From Paracyclopina nana (taxonomy: Eukaryota > Arthropoda > Copepoda > Cyclopoida > Cyclopettidae), in assembly GCA_019096065.1 (NCBI GenBank), contig JAGUCH010000001.1:17422001-17486000 (forward strand): DNA of 64,000 bases, given 5' to 3'. The position numbers were made by a program, and so were the translations under genes. Below the pieces are notes generated by a model. The model saw only the letters and a list, made by a program, of their open reading frames with translations, did not search any database and was not told where the DNA came from. Below, one piece after another: positions 11,801 to 23,899 of this stretch. Each line of letters starts with the position of its first letter. Position 1 is the first letter of the stretch.

Positions 11801-14800
11801 TTTTAAAGAAATAATCATAAATTGAAAATGTTTTCATTTAGATGAGTTTTAAGGCGTAAAAGTTGAGGATCGTTTCATCAGAAATCCGGTTCAATAAATA
11901 TCAAACAATTCCTGTTCTCCATCAGTCCTTCAGTAATTAAGGAATTTTCAGGGAAAGTTTAGCCCCCAATCGTAAAGGGTTGACCACCAACAAAAATTGT
12001 TTACAAGTTGACACTCGCAGCAATTGTGTGTGTCACTCCTAGAGAGAAAGTGCTGACATTTTCATTTACTTGGTTTTCCTGCCCGAGGTAAATTATGCAA
12101 ATGGCTTTATTGTGACTTGAGTAAAATGTCCACTTAGTTGGTGAAAAAATAACCTTTAAATTAATCCTAAGATATTAAAAAATGCAAATATTAAAAGTTC
12201 TCACTTTTTAATCCGTGCATTTTGTATAATCCGATTTCACGACAGTTATTCTCTTGTGTTTAAGCCACTTAAAATAAGCTGAACTTTCATCTCAGTTTCT
12301 CCGTCCTTGGCTCAAACTGGAAAAATTCGTGGATCCACCCTGTGTATGCTATACTAAAAGTGTCCAGATTCAAGGAATGACTATCACATTGATGCTTAAT
12401 TTATGCACAAAATGATGGGCGAGGCCGAAATAAGGACTACTAAATACTTTCTCATCATGAGGGAACGAGACATCTGGCTGGCACAGTGGACGCCTTCACA
12501 TGCGTCAATTTCAGATCGTTTACTCTAAATTATCAAAACGCGTGTCTAAAGGACACATGTCAAAACTTGCATATTTCTTTCCATTTTCCATGTAGATTAA
12601 GGCCTTGCATTATATTTCCGATTTGACATTGATGATCTATATGCATGAAAAGCCATTTTTTAGAACTTGATTGACTTTTTTTCATTCGCCAAATCTTGAT
12701 ATCAAGCCAGTTTTAGAATGAGAAAAGTCCAACTTTGGAAGCGTGAAAGGTCTTCCAAGGCTTGAGATTTGATTTATTTTTGGCCCTTAGGACCGCCGTG
12801 GATAACTCAATTCCCCACTGGCGTGTGCACAGTGGATTATTTTCCTCGCAAAATTGTAAATTCACTCTAGTTGTTTTTTACTGAAGAACAATTTCCCCAA
12901 AGTATTTTACTAGTTGAATTAGTGACCTCGCGGGCACGGGCTATGAAAACTTCACTCGGGTTTCTAATTAAAAAAAACCTCTAAGTTTTTAGGTCGTGTT
13001 TTACACTCCAAATTTATACATAAATAAATATTAGCAAGATAAACGAATTTGGGTTGGCTCTTTTTTAGCTAGACAAATACTAATTTGACTGAAATTATGA
13101 GCCTGTAGATGCCAAGATGCGCGTCGAAAAAGCAAATAATCCACTGTGCCATGAAAAAGTTCCAAGACCTATATGAGCACAACTTTTCTTTATTGTGTAT
13201 TAGAGCAATAAAAGAGTTGTGATTTGTGAAACGAAAATCCGATGGAAAAAAGGCTTTTAGTAAAAATTCCCGTTTGGAAGGCCGAGCAGATAGAATTAAG
13301 GCCTTCATGCTCTAATTTTCGCCCTTTGTTCCGAAATTATGCATTAATGCAACCTGAGCTGAATTCCATTTGAATGAATTAATTCGAAAACATATATGTA
13401 AAAAATGCAAATTGTCATGTGTGAAGTTTTGGCTTTTTCTGTAACCGTTTGGCTACTAACGAGGCTACTTCATCGATCCCCACTTAATTAGTATACGCCA
13501 CGCGCGTAATTTAAAACAGGAATCTGACACATTTCTATTTTTGGGCGTAGGTGATGGAAATCGAAACCAAAGTTTACAACGGCCAAACATCAAAAAAGGA
13601 ATCTTTTTTATCTCTTGAAACAGATCAAGTGAAAGTGGACAGAAAAAGTCATGTATTATTTTGGTGGGCCAAAGAAGGCAGCGAAAACGTTTTTTGGTGT
13701 CACTTTCCAAAAAATGCACAGCCTAAAATTATTTTGGCCCTTCAAAATTTTTTTGCTCATTTCTAATTTTACCACTTGAAGTAATATCCCCAATTAACAA
13801 ATCATGTCATTGAGATCTGTCTGTTCAGTTTGGGGGTGCGTTAATTCAAAAAGGAACCTGCATGAGCAAAGCTCCTTTTTCAGTTAACGCCCCACCTGCA
13901 TCAAAAAGCCATGATTTGTTATGTTAGGATTTTAGTATAAATAATGTTGCTCTAAATTGGCATTGAAAACATATTTCTGGTTTTACGTTCCCTTTTTAAA
14001 TTGGAATTGAGAAAAAATATCTAGTCTTGTTCATTCAAATTGGCATTTTTTGATGCTTTTTGGCGATTTTTGATATTTTGCCACTACTCAACCTAAACTT
14101 GCCAACTTGGTCATTTTTAGGGCTTTTCAAAATGAAATATTACATTTTATAGCTTTTTTTCTTCACCATTTTCTCCATCTGAGCTCAATTTTTCTCAAGG
14201 TGCCAATTTGAAGGCACGAAGCACACTGTGTGCAATGCCCAAAAACATCACGAATTTGTATTGACACACTACACAATGTCCAAAATAGCCACACTAAAGA
14301 AGTCACGATAACTTTCCCGACATAGCGGAGTAGTGGGCTTTGACGGAAAAATGGGCTACTGCAAAATAATGCACTTATTTTGCTAGAAATATTTTTTTCC
14401 TGTGTGTGTGTGTGAAAAGAACGCAAAACAATGATGAATTTGAAAGGAATTTTCTTCTTTTTATTTTGCATTTATTGTTCCAAGAAGAGTTTGTTTTCTG
14501 GAACAATGGTGAACAAAAAAGGTGAAATATTTGCGCAACTTTTACGGAAAAAAAAGTGTAAAAAAACATCTTAATAATTTCCCGAAAAATTGCTTTTAAA
14601 CAAGCAAGATATCATTTATTTCAATAAAAAAGTATAATTTTAAAGTACTTAGTTTTAGGATTAGAGTAGTATTAATAATATATTTTTTAAAATAGTCCCT
14701 TGAGGTCTTATCAGAATGGAGGTGCGTTAACTAAAAAAGGAGCTACTAAGAGGATAGTTCCCTTTTCAGTTAACGGCCCCCTACATCGAAAAGCTCTCTA

Positions 14801-17800
14801 AAAGCCTTAATTTAATTTTTTAATTAAAAACAAAAATTATTGTCTTACCTGGTTTGGCGATTTCCTCGTAGGAATGATCATCCAGTAGGTGATCAGCTGA
14901 TTTGGCACTGGTAACAGTCTTGCCATAGAGCTCGTCCAGGATCTCATCTGCCAGCGACATATTTTTGCCAGCCTCATGCATAGATGACAAGGGTCCATTC
15001 TGGTGAACGTTTGCATTCTCGTACTTGCCGTAGATTTCGTCCAGGATTTCTTCCGCCAAATTCTGGCTCACTACCACTTTGTTGTAGCCCTGGAATTCAT
15101 CTTCCGAGGAAGAAGAGTCAGCACACAATTTGGAGGGCTCAGCAAAAGTGACGCTAGCTCTGCTGAGCTGCTGTCCTCCTGCTGAGTTGGTGCTGAGCTT
15201 CTTCTTGTTCCGCCTGAGCATCAGCATATTTTCCTCTTCCAAGTCCTCCTCATTCTCCTCCAAAATTGTCTCTTCCAGCAGATTTTTGGCCCTAAATTTG
15301 CACGCTCGGTACCGCTTGTTGTAGCGCTGCTTCAAAATGTCTCTCAGCTCAGCTGAACTTATGTATAACCCGTTCAGCTCATCAGCTGACTGCTGCTCAG
15401 CATTTTCAGGCTCTTCGGGCTTTTCTGGCTCCTTCTTCAGAGCAGCAAAAGTGGTCAGCACTTTTTGGGGCTCTAAATTCAAATCTTGACTCGGCACCTC
15501 ATCCCAGTTAATTCCACTCTTGTTGTTGTTTAAACCGGTTGTCAGCTGATTGTTTACATCGTCTTCCGTGTCCCAGTAAGACTGCCACTCATCATCGGCG
15601 TCCACTTGCTTCTGGAATAGCTTTAACCGGTTAATCCCATTGAATTCGAGGTGCAAGTCGCGGAACGGCTTCACCTCCGGCAGCGGCGAACTGGTTAGTT
15701 TTTTTAAGGCCGACTCTTTGTTGACTTTTTTCGGAGTGCTGGTCAGCTTTTTAGCCCGAGCTCGGCTCACTGTGTTGTAGCCATCGTGGAAATGAGGACC
15801 ACTGGGGTGGTGGTATTCACTGAAATACCAATGGTGGTGGTAATTTGGAGGGTATAACACTGGGGTGTACACCACTGGTGGGAACTGGTTAAGCACTGCA
15901 CTGTTTCTCTCCGCTTTGGACAACTTCTCCACAATTTTTAAGGCCAGCGACTTTTTGCCAGCTTTAGCTCCACTTCCATCCTGAAAAATAATTACATTTT
16001 TCAAATTAATTTTAGCACTGAAAGATCGGTTTCGAGTCAAGCTGAGAGAACTGGTAAAGGGCTCAAAGTTGCAGGCTCGGTTCTACTAAACCTGTTAAAT
16101 TTCTTATTCATAAAAATGAATTGAATTGATACATTTCAGGCGGATGTTTTGGTATCTTTTGAGGTAAGGAGAAAATTTCAGCAGCAGCCAAATTTCTTAC
16201 CCCAAGTCCAGCCCAGGTGAAGACTGAGTGATGACTGCTGAAGATTTCTCCCCTACCGGAGTAACAGAACGAGTTTTTGACCCAAGCCACGCAGCAGGAA
16301 AATCATACTTTTTTCACCACCACGAATCACACCCGCCGCGATGCAAGTCAACTACTGAGCCATAATTCTCACGAGCATGCCTTTTTGAAAAATCCTGTGA
16401 CACATAATACACACACAAGCACACAATTCTGGGAGAATTAAAGAAGCCAGGTAATCCTCCTCGGACACTTGAAAAACACACTGGAGTGATGTTCCATGAA
16501 AAAAAACCATGTTTTTTTATTAATTTGTTTTGAGGGAGAAACGCGGGTTTTTCTGGTGGGGAACCGAGCTAGGGATTTTCGCGGTTTCAATGGCCCCACT
16601 GTGCCCGAGTCGGGCAGTGGAACGCCCCACTGGACGAAAAAGCACGCGCGCGCAATTCAAGCCCCGATTCCTTGAAAGGGGCGAGGGCTTGAAAAATTTA
16701 TTCAATGCATTGACCTACTGCCAAAGATCACTTCTCTTGGATTGTATGCTAAATCACGCGAGTAATTCGATTATTTCTGAGGAATAAATATTCTTTTAAA
16801 AAAAGGGGGGGAGTTTGCATTCAAAAATGAGCCACCCTCACACCCAGGAAGCTGATTCAAATTGCAACTTTAACCTGAAATCACCAGAATAAAATTGCAA
16901 TGTTCCTCAAAAGGTACATTTTTGTTAACATCCTTTTTTCTCTATTTTGAAATGTTCATAAAAACTGGTTAAAAAAATTCTATTAAAAAAGTGCCTTTAG
17001 TGCCTTTTTGAGAATTACTCAGTTAGATAGATAAAGGCCAAAAATGCAAAGCCAAAATAAGTATCAGAAATCTGAATTTTCACTGAGAAGTACTTTTGCT
17101 TAAGGCGATTTTTTATGGAGTTGTCTGGTGGGGAAGCGCAGATTTCTTTACGGCGGCACGAGGACACTACTTGGTTCACTTTACTACTTGCACGCACAGT
17201 CGGGTTTTAATTTAGATTTCCTTATTTATTGCTGGAAATCCGCCAGCCTAGTTTGAGATGCACTTTTTGCAGCAAAATAATTTTTTCACCATTATTTATC
17301 TGTTTAAAAGGCTCCATTTCATCCACTGTGGCCATGGGAAAATTTGAAACTTTTTTAAGCCCAAGGCGAGTGAAGGAAGCAGAAAAAAAGTAGCCCACAA
17401 GTTTACTAGTGACCATTGTGTAAATTTGTCAACACATCCATTAATTATGGATTTTCACTTAGAAAAAGATGTGTCCAGATGTTCACATTTTTTGTGGCCT
17501 CATCACTATGAAAAATGCCCTCAATGAGCAAATCTTGAAAAAGGGGATTTTTTTTAAGTAGCCATTGTTAGATATATATAGAGAGAGATACAGATTTTTC
17601 CCATGTGGTTTACTTATTATGGAGTGACCTAAGGCGAAATCTTCTAGGCTGAAATGGCAATTTGTCATTGCTCAATGCTACAACAACAAAGAAGTAACTA
17701 TAGCAGAAATCTGGTGGCCAAAATTGGCACTTTTATCACTTACATAGTTGTGGCTGTAACCGCTGTAGTAGATGATTTCCTGGGGTCCGAAAAAGGGCAA

Positions 17801-17845
17801 GCCCCGATGGCCCACCACGCCCTCTGACACGCCCCCTTTCCTCAT
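5802..17845 (-). CDS. Dbl-family Rho guanine nucleotide exchange factor (DH-PH)
   Basis: Nine coding exons: 17744-17845, 14849-15980, 9600-11554, 9416-9538, 8031-8168, 6860-6988, 6342-6608, 6135-6236, 5802-5999. All are GT-AG and in phase; the product is about 1381 residues. The first 930 residues are low-complexity and acidic, with two copies of LA(E/D)EILDE(I/L)YGK at about 342 and 377, two YEEI motifs and proline runs. A CxxC...CxxC zinc-ribbon-like pair sits at about 936-954, directly before the DH domain (about 960-1150), whose helices include ERKEIITEIAETEAKYGRDL and the signature PVQRVTKYPLLL. A PH domain (about 1150-1340) ends with the invariant Trp in EEPEDTMIWFKSLQFY. DH-PH proteins load GTP on Rho, Rac or Cdc42; which one cannot be told. 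An upstream ATG at 17851-17853 opens a five-codon uORF. I do not know which subfamily it belongs to. Confidence 0.9.
7016..7385. mobile_element. Putative short TIR element, CAAAGAGCTGACA family
   Basis: It begins GCCTAAACTCAAAGAACTG and ends with TTGTCAGCTCTTTAAG, an inverted match to the start. The interior is AT-rich with imperfect short repeats of TTTTCAATTATT type. It lies in an intron of the RhoGEF gene and codes for nothing. Its boundaries are approximate. Confidence 0.45.
8323..8882. mobile_element. TIR element (GAGAGTGGACAAC family), long form
   Basis: The ends GAGAGTGGACAACGC and GCGTTGTCCACTCTC form a perfect 15-bp inverted repeat. A third, same-direction copy of the end (GAGAGCGGACT) lies inside at 8550, so this is a core of about 333 bp with a 227-bp extension. 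No transposase is encoded. Relatives lie at 17926-18479 and 19104-19457. It lies in a RhoGEF intron. Confidence 0.7.
8955..9154. mobile_element. Short TIR element, CAAAGAGCTGACA family
   Basis: The left end GCCTACAAGCAAAGAGCTGA pairs with a right end whose reverse complement reads GCCTTTAAGCAAAGAGCTGG. About 200 bp, non-coding, in the RhoGEF intron directly after the 8323-8882 element. Confidence 0.55.
9155..9415. other. Intron sequence, nothing recognised
   Basis: Remainder of the RhoGEF intron between the exons at 9416 and 8168. No gene, RNA or repeat structure seen. Confidence 0.4.
11555..12826. other. First part of the 3.3-kb RhoGEF intron, no gene
   Basis: AT-rich intron sequence. One isolated CAAAGAGCTGACA-like word (about 11670) and one GCACAGTGGAC word (about 12481) resemble single ends of element families found elsewhere, but I cannot pair them. 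Confidence 0.4.
12827..13149. mobile_element. TIR element, GCACAGTGGAYTATTT family, 323 bp
   Basis: The left end GCACAGTGGATTATTT is repeated inverted at the right end; a GCGCGTC word lies just inside the right end. The interior is AT-rich and lacks a transposase. A longer relative is at 38117-38781. I cannot see a clear target-site duplication. Confidence 0.6.
13832..13896. repeat. Short palindromic element, copy 1
   Basis: An imperfect inverted repeat of about 65 bp: GGGGTGCGTTAATTC...AAAAAGGAAC on one arm and GCTCCTTTTTCAGTTAACGC on the other, with a loop of about 14 bases. It can form a hairpin. Related copies are at 14720-14781 and 41050-41112. Confidence 0.65.
14720..14781. repeat. Short palindromic element, copy 2
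   Basis: The same architecture as the element at 13832: GGTGCGTTAACTAAAAAAGG and its inverse around a short loop, ending GTTAACGGCCCC. It lies in the same RhoGEF intron, 70 bases downstream of the exon end in transcript sense. Confidence 0.65.
16000..17700. other. First RhoGEF intron, no gene seen
   Basis: The 1763-bp intron between coding exons 1 and 2. It holds poly-A and poly-T tracts and a slightly GC-richer stretch at about 16540-16690. No conserved coding or repeat structure was recognised. Confidence 0.4.
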
Positions 17846-17925
17846 ACTGGTTCAATCATGTCCTAGAACAGAGAAAAAGCATTAACATACGATGTTTCTT
17901 ATGAGTAGCTCCTTTAGAAACTTAA

Positions 17926-18479
17926 GAGAGTGGACAACGCTTAATGTAAACATTGTGGCATCAGCTGTCAGTTTCAATCGTGGTTCCTTTTGAAAGTGAT
18001 TAACGAAATCCATGGTAGTTTGCGTACTTTTTAGAGCTTAAAATGAGTTCATCTAACGAAAAACCTCAATCCTATGCTAAAGAGTACGGCATTTAATTTT
18101 TAGCGAACAATTGAATTATCAAGCAAATGATCAAAAGTGCGCTTTGATTTTTCCGGCTCTCCAATTTGCTCCCTAGATTTCGTAGAGAGTAAAGACATTT
18201 TTCCGATTCGCTTAAAAGGTTACTTAAAAGGAACCAGAGCAAAATTGCGGAGTTTATAGTCCGCTCTCTAAGTAACAACTGTTTGAAAAACTTGTGAAGT
18301 TGCGGTTCATGTTTGTTTATTGCTCAGCAGGAATTGTGCTATACGTACACTAATTATGGCGATTACTATATACTTTTTTGTATCGCAGCATCTGCTGGCA
18401 CTACGACAAAACTTCTGTGATGATGCACTTTGACAAGGGGAAAAAGCGGCAAATTTCACATTTCACTTCTAATTACAAG
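17926..18479. mobile_element. TIR element (GAGAGTGGACAAC family), inverted long copy lacking one end
   Basis: Aligns in reverse orientation along almost all of the element at 8323-8882, starting CTTAAGAGAGTGGACAACGC and stopping about 20 bp short of the opposite terminal repeat. Divergence of many point differences suggests an old insertion. It lies just upstream of the RhoGEF start codon and could overlap its promoter. Confidence 0.65.
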
Positions 18480-19103
18480 GAAATCCTATCTCTTCATCCC
18501 CTCAGTTTCATAGAAAAGGTTGCGTGATTTTTCACATAACCAATCTTACTGATGGAATCTTGTTCTCTGCGGTTCTACTTTGTTTATGCGCTGATGCCTT
18601 TTCAAGCAATAAAGTGCGGAAAAATAGCAAATTTTCTCCCCCTCTAATTGTCAACATGATCAACAGAGCCGAAAAAAGGCAACCGCAGGCTAATAACAGC
18701 GGAGAAACTTGAGATCAACCAGACACGTAGATCTTCAGTTTTCTGTCTTGAGGGCAACAACAATAAACCCAATTTGTGCCCTACTTCTTCTGCACAAGCC
18801 AACAAATTAAGCAGTTGTGATTTAGCCATGAGCTAGTTTCAGGATCACGAGCTGTATTTTGGTCAACTTGGATCAATGACTTGTACGTGTGAATGCCAAA
18901 ATAGCTTTAATTGAGCTCTGTAATGGTTACAGCCAACTCACGTTGAAATGGCCAACGATGACTTGGAATTAATCATTTTAAATTATTTTCAGAGCATTGC
19001 ACTCTTGATTTCTGTCAACCCTAGCTCTGCTTGGCTGCACTTTTCATCGTAAGTCTATTAGAATTGACATTTTAGCTACTGCAATAGATACTTGATTAAC
19101 ATG
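18480..19103. other. Intergenic, nothing recognised
   Basis: Sequence between two copies of the same TIR family. Short ORFs only; no domain or RNA seen. Confidence 0.35.
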
Positions 19104-19457
19104 GAGAGCGGACAACAAAATCCGCAATTTTGCTCTGGTTCCTTTCAAGTAACCTTTTAAGCAAATCGGAAAAATGTCTTTACTCTCTACGAAACCTAGG
19201 GAGTGGCTTGGAGAGCGGGAAAAATAAAAACGCACTTTTGATCATTTGCTTGATTATTCCATTGTTAACTTTTATTTCAGCAAAATGAAATGCCGTATTC
19301 TTTACCATAGGATTGAGGTTTTTCCTTCGATGAACTCATATTTTAAGCTCTAAAAGGTACGTAATTGCCTTGGATTTCGTTAATCAGTTTCTAAAGGAAC
19401 CACGATTATAATTGACAGCTGATGCCAGAGTGTTTACATTAAGCGTTGTCCACTCTC
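19104..19457. mobile_element. TIR element (GAGAGTGGACAAC family), core form
   Basis: 354 bp, from GAGAGCGGACAAC to GTTGTCCACTCTC, matching the core (8550-8882) of the long form. The right junction CTCTCTTAAG matches the left junction of the 17926 copy, so TTAA may belong to the ends or be a target site. No coding capacity. Confidence 0.7.
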
Positions 19458-20309
19458 TTAAGTTTATGAAGTAGCTAAATTGCAACAACAACACCCACAA
19501 TCCCATTGAATTTCAAAAGAGGGGCGTTTCTCATGCAAAAAAGCCTTGAATTTGACACAATTGTTGTACGTCAACAAACACAGGAAGAAATCTAATTCAA
19601 TTGCCAGTTTTAAAGAGGAAGATGAACTTAACCTTGCAGGCCCTAATAAGTAACAGTCCTCTTCCACAGATATCTACATACTTTTTAAAAGCCTGCATAA
19701 GACCTTGACAATGATGTATAAAAATGGTTCAGTTTATTGAAACTTTCTCCACTTTGATCCCAGCATTAGAGGTATTAATTTCTTGGCAACCTGATCAATA
19801 ATAGCTCATAATTTATGGGATTTAAGATAAGAAGGATTGCAACATTTATGCGAGAATCTCTGATCAAAATTGCCTAAAATTCGGAATTTAATGATGCCCG
19901 AATTCAAAATAATAATCAGCTGTCGTGGCCACTAAATCACAATTGATTCGTTCCTTGGCAATAACTCTTTATGACTTCATGCCTAAATATCAGCTACTAC
20001 TTCAAAGCCATAAAATCTCGCCAAATACCTTGCGCAACTCGCATATTTTTTTTTTTTTTTTGGGGGGGGAGGCTTTTGACCGCCCTTGAGTCAATAAAAA
20101 TGAACGCGGATTACATACATCAAATTCGTATATGCATACACAATTGCCAGGGTGAAAAAAGTCCGACTGTCCATTCATATTTTCCTTGGTCTGGTCCCTG
20201 TTGAGAAGAGATTGCACCGTGAGGAATCAGCTGAGAATACTAAATGAACTCAAATTCAGAATAATGAGAGGGGTTCAGAAGAGAAAAGATGATGGGTAGA
20301 TGGAAGGTT
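19458..20309. other. Intergenic, nothing recognised
   Basis: AT-rich DNA with a T18/G8 homopolymer junction near 20046-20068. No gene model can be supported. Confidence 0.35.
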
Positions 20310-20965
20310 TAAAGCTGAGAAGGCTAATAGCCAATAAAACTCAGAGCTGAGGAAGTGCTAAGCTTAGAAGGTTCAAAGCTGAGAAGATTCAAAGCTGAGA
20401 AGGCTCCAAGCTGAGAAGGCTCGAAATTGAAAGGACTCAAAGCTGAGAAGACCATACCATAAACTGAGAAGACTCAAAGCTGAGAAGACCATACCATAAA
20501 CTGAGAAGAATCAAAGCTTAGAAGGCTCCAAGCTGAGAAGGCTCCAAGCTGAGAAGATTCAAAGCTGGCAAAGCCACAAGCTGAGAAGGCACCAAGCTGT
20601 GAAGGCTCAAAACTGAGAAGACTCAAAGCTGAGAAGGCCATGAATAGAGAAGGCTCCAAGCTGAGAAGGCTCCAAGCTCAGAAGGTTTCAAGCTGAGAAG
20701 GCTTCAAGTTCAGAAGGCTCAAAGCTGAGAAGGCTCAAAGCTGAGGAAGCTCAAAGTTGAAAAGGCCATGAAACGAGAAGGCTCATAGCTGAGAAGGCTC
20801 ACAGCTGAGAAGGCTCCAGGCTGAGAAGGCTCCAAGCTGAGAAGGCTCACAGATGAGAAGGCTCCAAGCTAAGAAGGCTCCAAGCTGAGAAGGCCATGAA
20901 ATAAGAAGGCATAAAAATGGGAAGGCCATGGACTGAGAAGGCTCAAAGCTGAGTAGGCTCAATAT
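20310..20965. repeat. 16-bp minisatellite (AAGCTGAGAAGGCTCC)
   Basis: About 40 tandem copies of a 16-base unit AAGCTGAGAAGGCTCC with point changes and a few larger variants. Because 16 is not a multiple of three, all three frames of each strand are visited every 48 bp; the minus strand gives ORFs of a 16-residue repeat (LGAFSAWSLLSFEPSQ) that are by-products of the array, not genes. Confidence 0.9.
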
Positions 20966-23111
20966 AGAGCTGAATATGATCCAATGAGATGTCTCAGCTC
21001 GACTGCTGAAAAAACTGAGACTTATCGGGCTGAGAAAACAAGACAAAGAGACACAAATTGGAGACTCTTGGCATTTGGTTAGCTTTTTGAGTTGGGGTGA
21101 GAAGATTTTGAAAACCGCGAAGATTGTTCTGACTGGAGCTTGGCAGGTTAGCCGAGCTTGAATTGCTTCGCACTTGACAAGATTTGCTCAGATTTTGTTT
21201 TGAACAAGTGCAAATGTTTGTGAAGTGAATTTTTCACGGTCAGAAGATGAGGCAGCTTGAGAAAAACGCCCACATCCAATTTAGCTGGTTGGGAAATCTC
21301 ATGAAATTCAACTACTTCATGGGCAGAAGAAAAAAAAGGTGGAACTTCCTGTGAAATTCCATGATAAAAATATAATGCTTTTTCACTTTGTAAAATGCTT
21401 GCAAAAAATTATGCCAAATGAGCTTGGCAAGAGTTGCATCACAATTTGCATCCATGTCACTCACATAATTGAGGATTGTACCCGCGAGTCGATCCGTTTT
21501 TTTGCCAACTCATCCTCCTGTCATAAATGACAAAGCTTGAGTTTCATGCCAAACAATACAAAACTAACGTTTTTGGCTAATAGCTTCAAGTATTTACTAA
21601 TTATTTATGTAAGAAAAAATATTTAAGCTTTTAAAGATGACATAAGGGATTTTTTTCTCAGTCATGACTTTTTTCAATGCACAATGGGCCTTTTTTAAAT
21701 TGCCTTGTCAAGTAACCTCCTGGTTGAAAAGAAGGCGTGATATTAACCAGTCAGGAAAAAATGTGACATTTCGCACTTACGCAAAATGCGTCAGTAACTG
21801 TGAACGCAGTAGGACTACATTAAAATATGCACCAAATCCAGGAACTGGAGAAAAAAACCACTCAGTAGAAATTCCATCCATGGTTTGCATTTTTTCATGC
21901 CTTTAAAACTCTTGTTGGGCAATCCGCCAAAAAAGGAAATTTGGCAATGTTTGAAATTGTTGATGCTCTACAAAATTCATTTAAAATTACTGCCAATAAA
22001 GCCCAAATTTGCCTTCAAAGTAGTTTATTTAAGTTCGGTTTTACGGCAAGAGGTCAATTTTAGAGTTTGCGCAAGATGTAAAAAATAAATATTTTTCAGG
22101 AAGATTTGGCTGGGTAAAGTAATTTGTAGGTACTCAAGCTGACACTTGATTTCGCACTCAGGCTCTGAAGAGATCTGAATTTTCCCCAGATCATTTTTCA
22201 AGCCTCGTTCTTTTACAGTTGGAATGCAAATTTTTCTGTCCTTCCTTGCGCTGCTGGCTGACAAATGAAAAATTATGACTTCCACACCTAAGCTTGCAAT
22301 CACAAAAGTATTTGAAGCGAAAGTTTGCATGTTTTGTGAAATGTCAAGTGATGACTCAGTTTTCTTCTGTAATGCTCAAAAATAGCTCAAATTGCATTTG
22401 ATGCTTTTTTAAGCGCTTCATCGCTAAAAATTTCGAGCCTTATTGAAAATAAGAAAAAGCTCGTCAAATGAGCAAGAAGAAATCTAAGTCGCCAAAAAGC
22501 ATAATGTGAAAATCTAAAGTCATCTTATGAACCTACAAATTATCCAACCAAGCCAAAACTTTTTGAAAAATATTGTTTTTTTCCATATCAATTTTCATCT
22601 TGGAAGATTCGCTATCATTTGAGCGAAGGGCACAAGTGATGAGTTTAGCCTTACCCAAATTGCTCAATTTGCCATTTGCAGTGCCAATTTTCGCAATTAC
22701 AGTGTCTAGCTGTCGCATTGAAGCTCAATTAAAAAGCCTCAATCGGGGTATTTTCCCACACTGAAAAAGTTGGCCTTGGACATGAAGTAATTGGACCATT
22801 CATGGCATTTTCTCTCCTTACATCCACTTTGTGGACCTTAATGAGGACTATGGAAAATCATAAGTGCTCAAGATGATAAAATCAGTAGATTCCACGTGAC
22901 TTTTGGAATCTTATAGCTGGTTGTGAAACACAGTGTGCCCAATAATGTTTAAAATTCTTGAGAGGGAGAAGGAAAAAAATGGCTGCAGATTATTCTGCTC
23001 TGTGATTCATCATCATTTCCACAAGAATGGCAAGTAGATTACATTATAATGCAGCAGGTAAAATTGCCTTCCCTTTTTATCTATATAGAAAGAGGCTGAA
23101 AATAAGTTAAC
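20966..23111. other. Intergenic, nothing recognised
   Basis: About 2.1 kb of AT-rich sequence. The longest ORF on either strand is about 100 residues, of unremarkable composition and with no domain I know. Confidence 0.35.
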
Positions 23112-23341
23112 GCCTAGGCAGCAAAGAGCTGACAGCAAGTTGACCCCTGCCGTCTTTTGTTTGTTTTTTAACAGATTTTGCATCATATCAGCTGGATTAT
23201 TATTCAATTTTGAAAACTAATTGATTTCCTGGATTTTTTTTCAGGAAATCTTGAGCAGAATTAGGTTAGGATTTAAAAAAAATTCCGTTATAAAAACAGT
23301 TTTAAAAATTGAGTGGTGTCAGCTCTTTGGATTAAGGCACT
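23112..23341. mobile_element. Short TIR element, CAAAGAGCTGACA family
   Basis: The left end GCCTAGGCAGCAAAGAGCTG is mirrored by a right end whose reverse complement reads GTGCCTTAATCCAAAGAGCT. About 230 bp with an AT-rich interior and no ORF of note. Confidence 0.55.
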
Positions 23342-23899
23342 AGCTAAACATGAACCAAAAAAGGAAAATGCTCTTCAAGGCCGGTTAATTCAGCAATTAG
23401 TTGAAAAAGAGCAATTTTTATTATTGAGCCTTTTTAAAGGCTGAACTGGAATGCGTAGATTGAATTTCACATCAATTACCCGGACGCTTATTTTCTCATT
23501 TTATCCACAACAATGGAAACGCTGATGGTGATTTAGTGGAAAAACAAGTTCAAGTCATCCTTAATCAAGGTTAATTCAGGATTGCCGAAATAGTACATAT
23601 AGCTCAGAAAAGCTCGAAAAATAATTGCCTTGAACTTATTTCAGGGAAAAATTAATGAAACGTCAATTCTTTGGGCAATGGCAGAAACCCGCGTTTTTTC
23701 CCCGTTAACTGCCACAAATAGATATTTTTTGCCGCACGATCTCTACTCGTGAATTGTATAATTAGCTTCACTTCTGCTATTGAATTTTCCTTCCAGCCTT
23801 TTTCGGGGGTGGAAATGGACGTAAAAAAGCCAGGTGTGGGCTCATTCATTTTTGGTGGGCGAAACTGATTGAAAGCAGGACTTAATGAAATTCAACGAA
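23342..23899. other. Intergenic, nothing recognised
   Basis: No gene or repeat recognised between the TIR element and the GCCC-rich block. Confidence 0.35.

Noticed and set aside
20474-21046. Minus-strand ORFs with a 16-residue Ser/Leu/Phe repeat
   Set aside because: They are the translation of the 16-bp minisatellite in one frame; the array length and unit changes are not held to codon phase.
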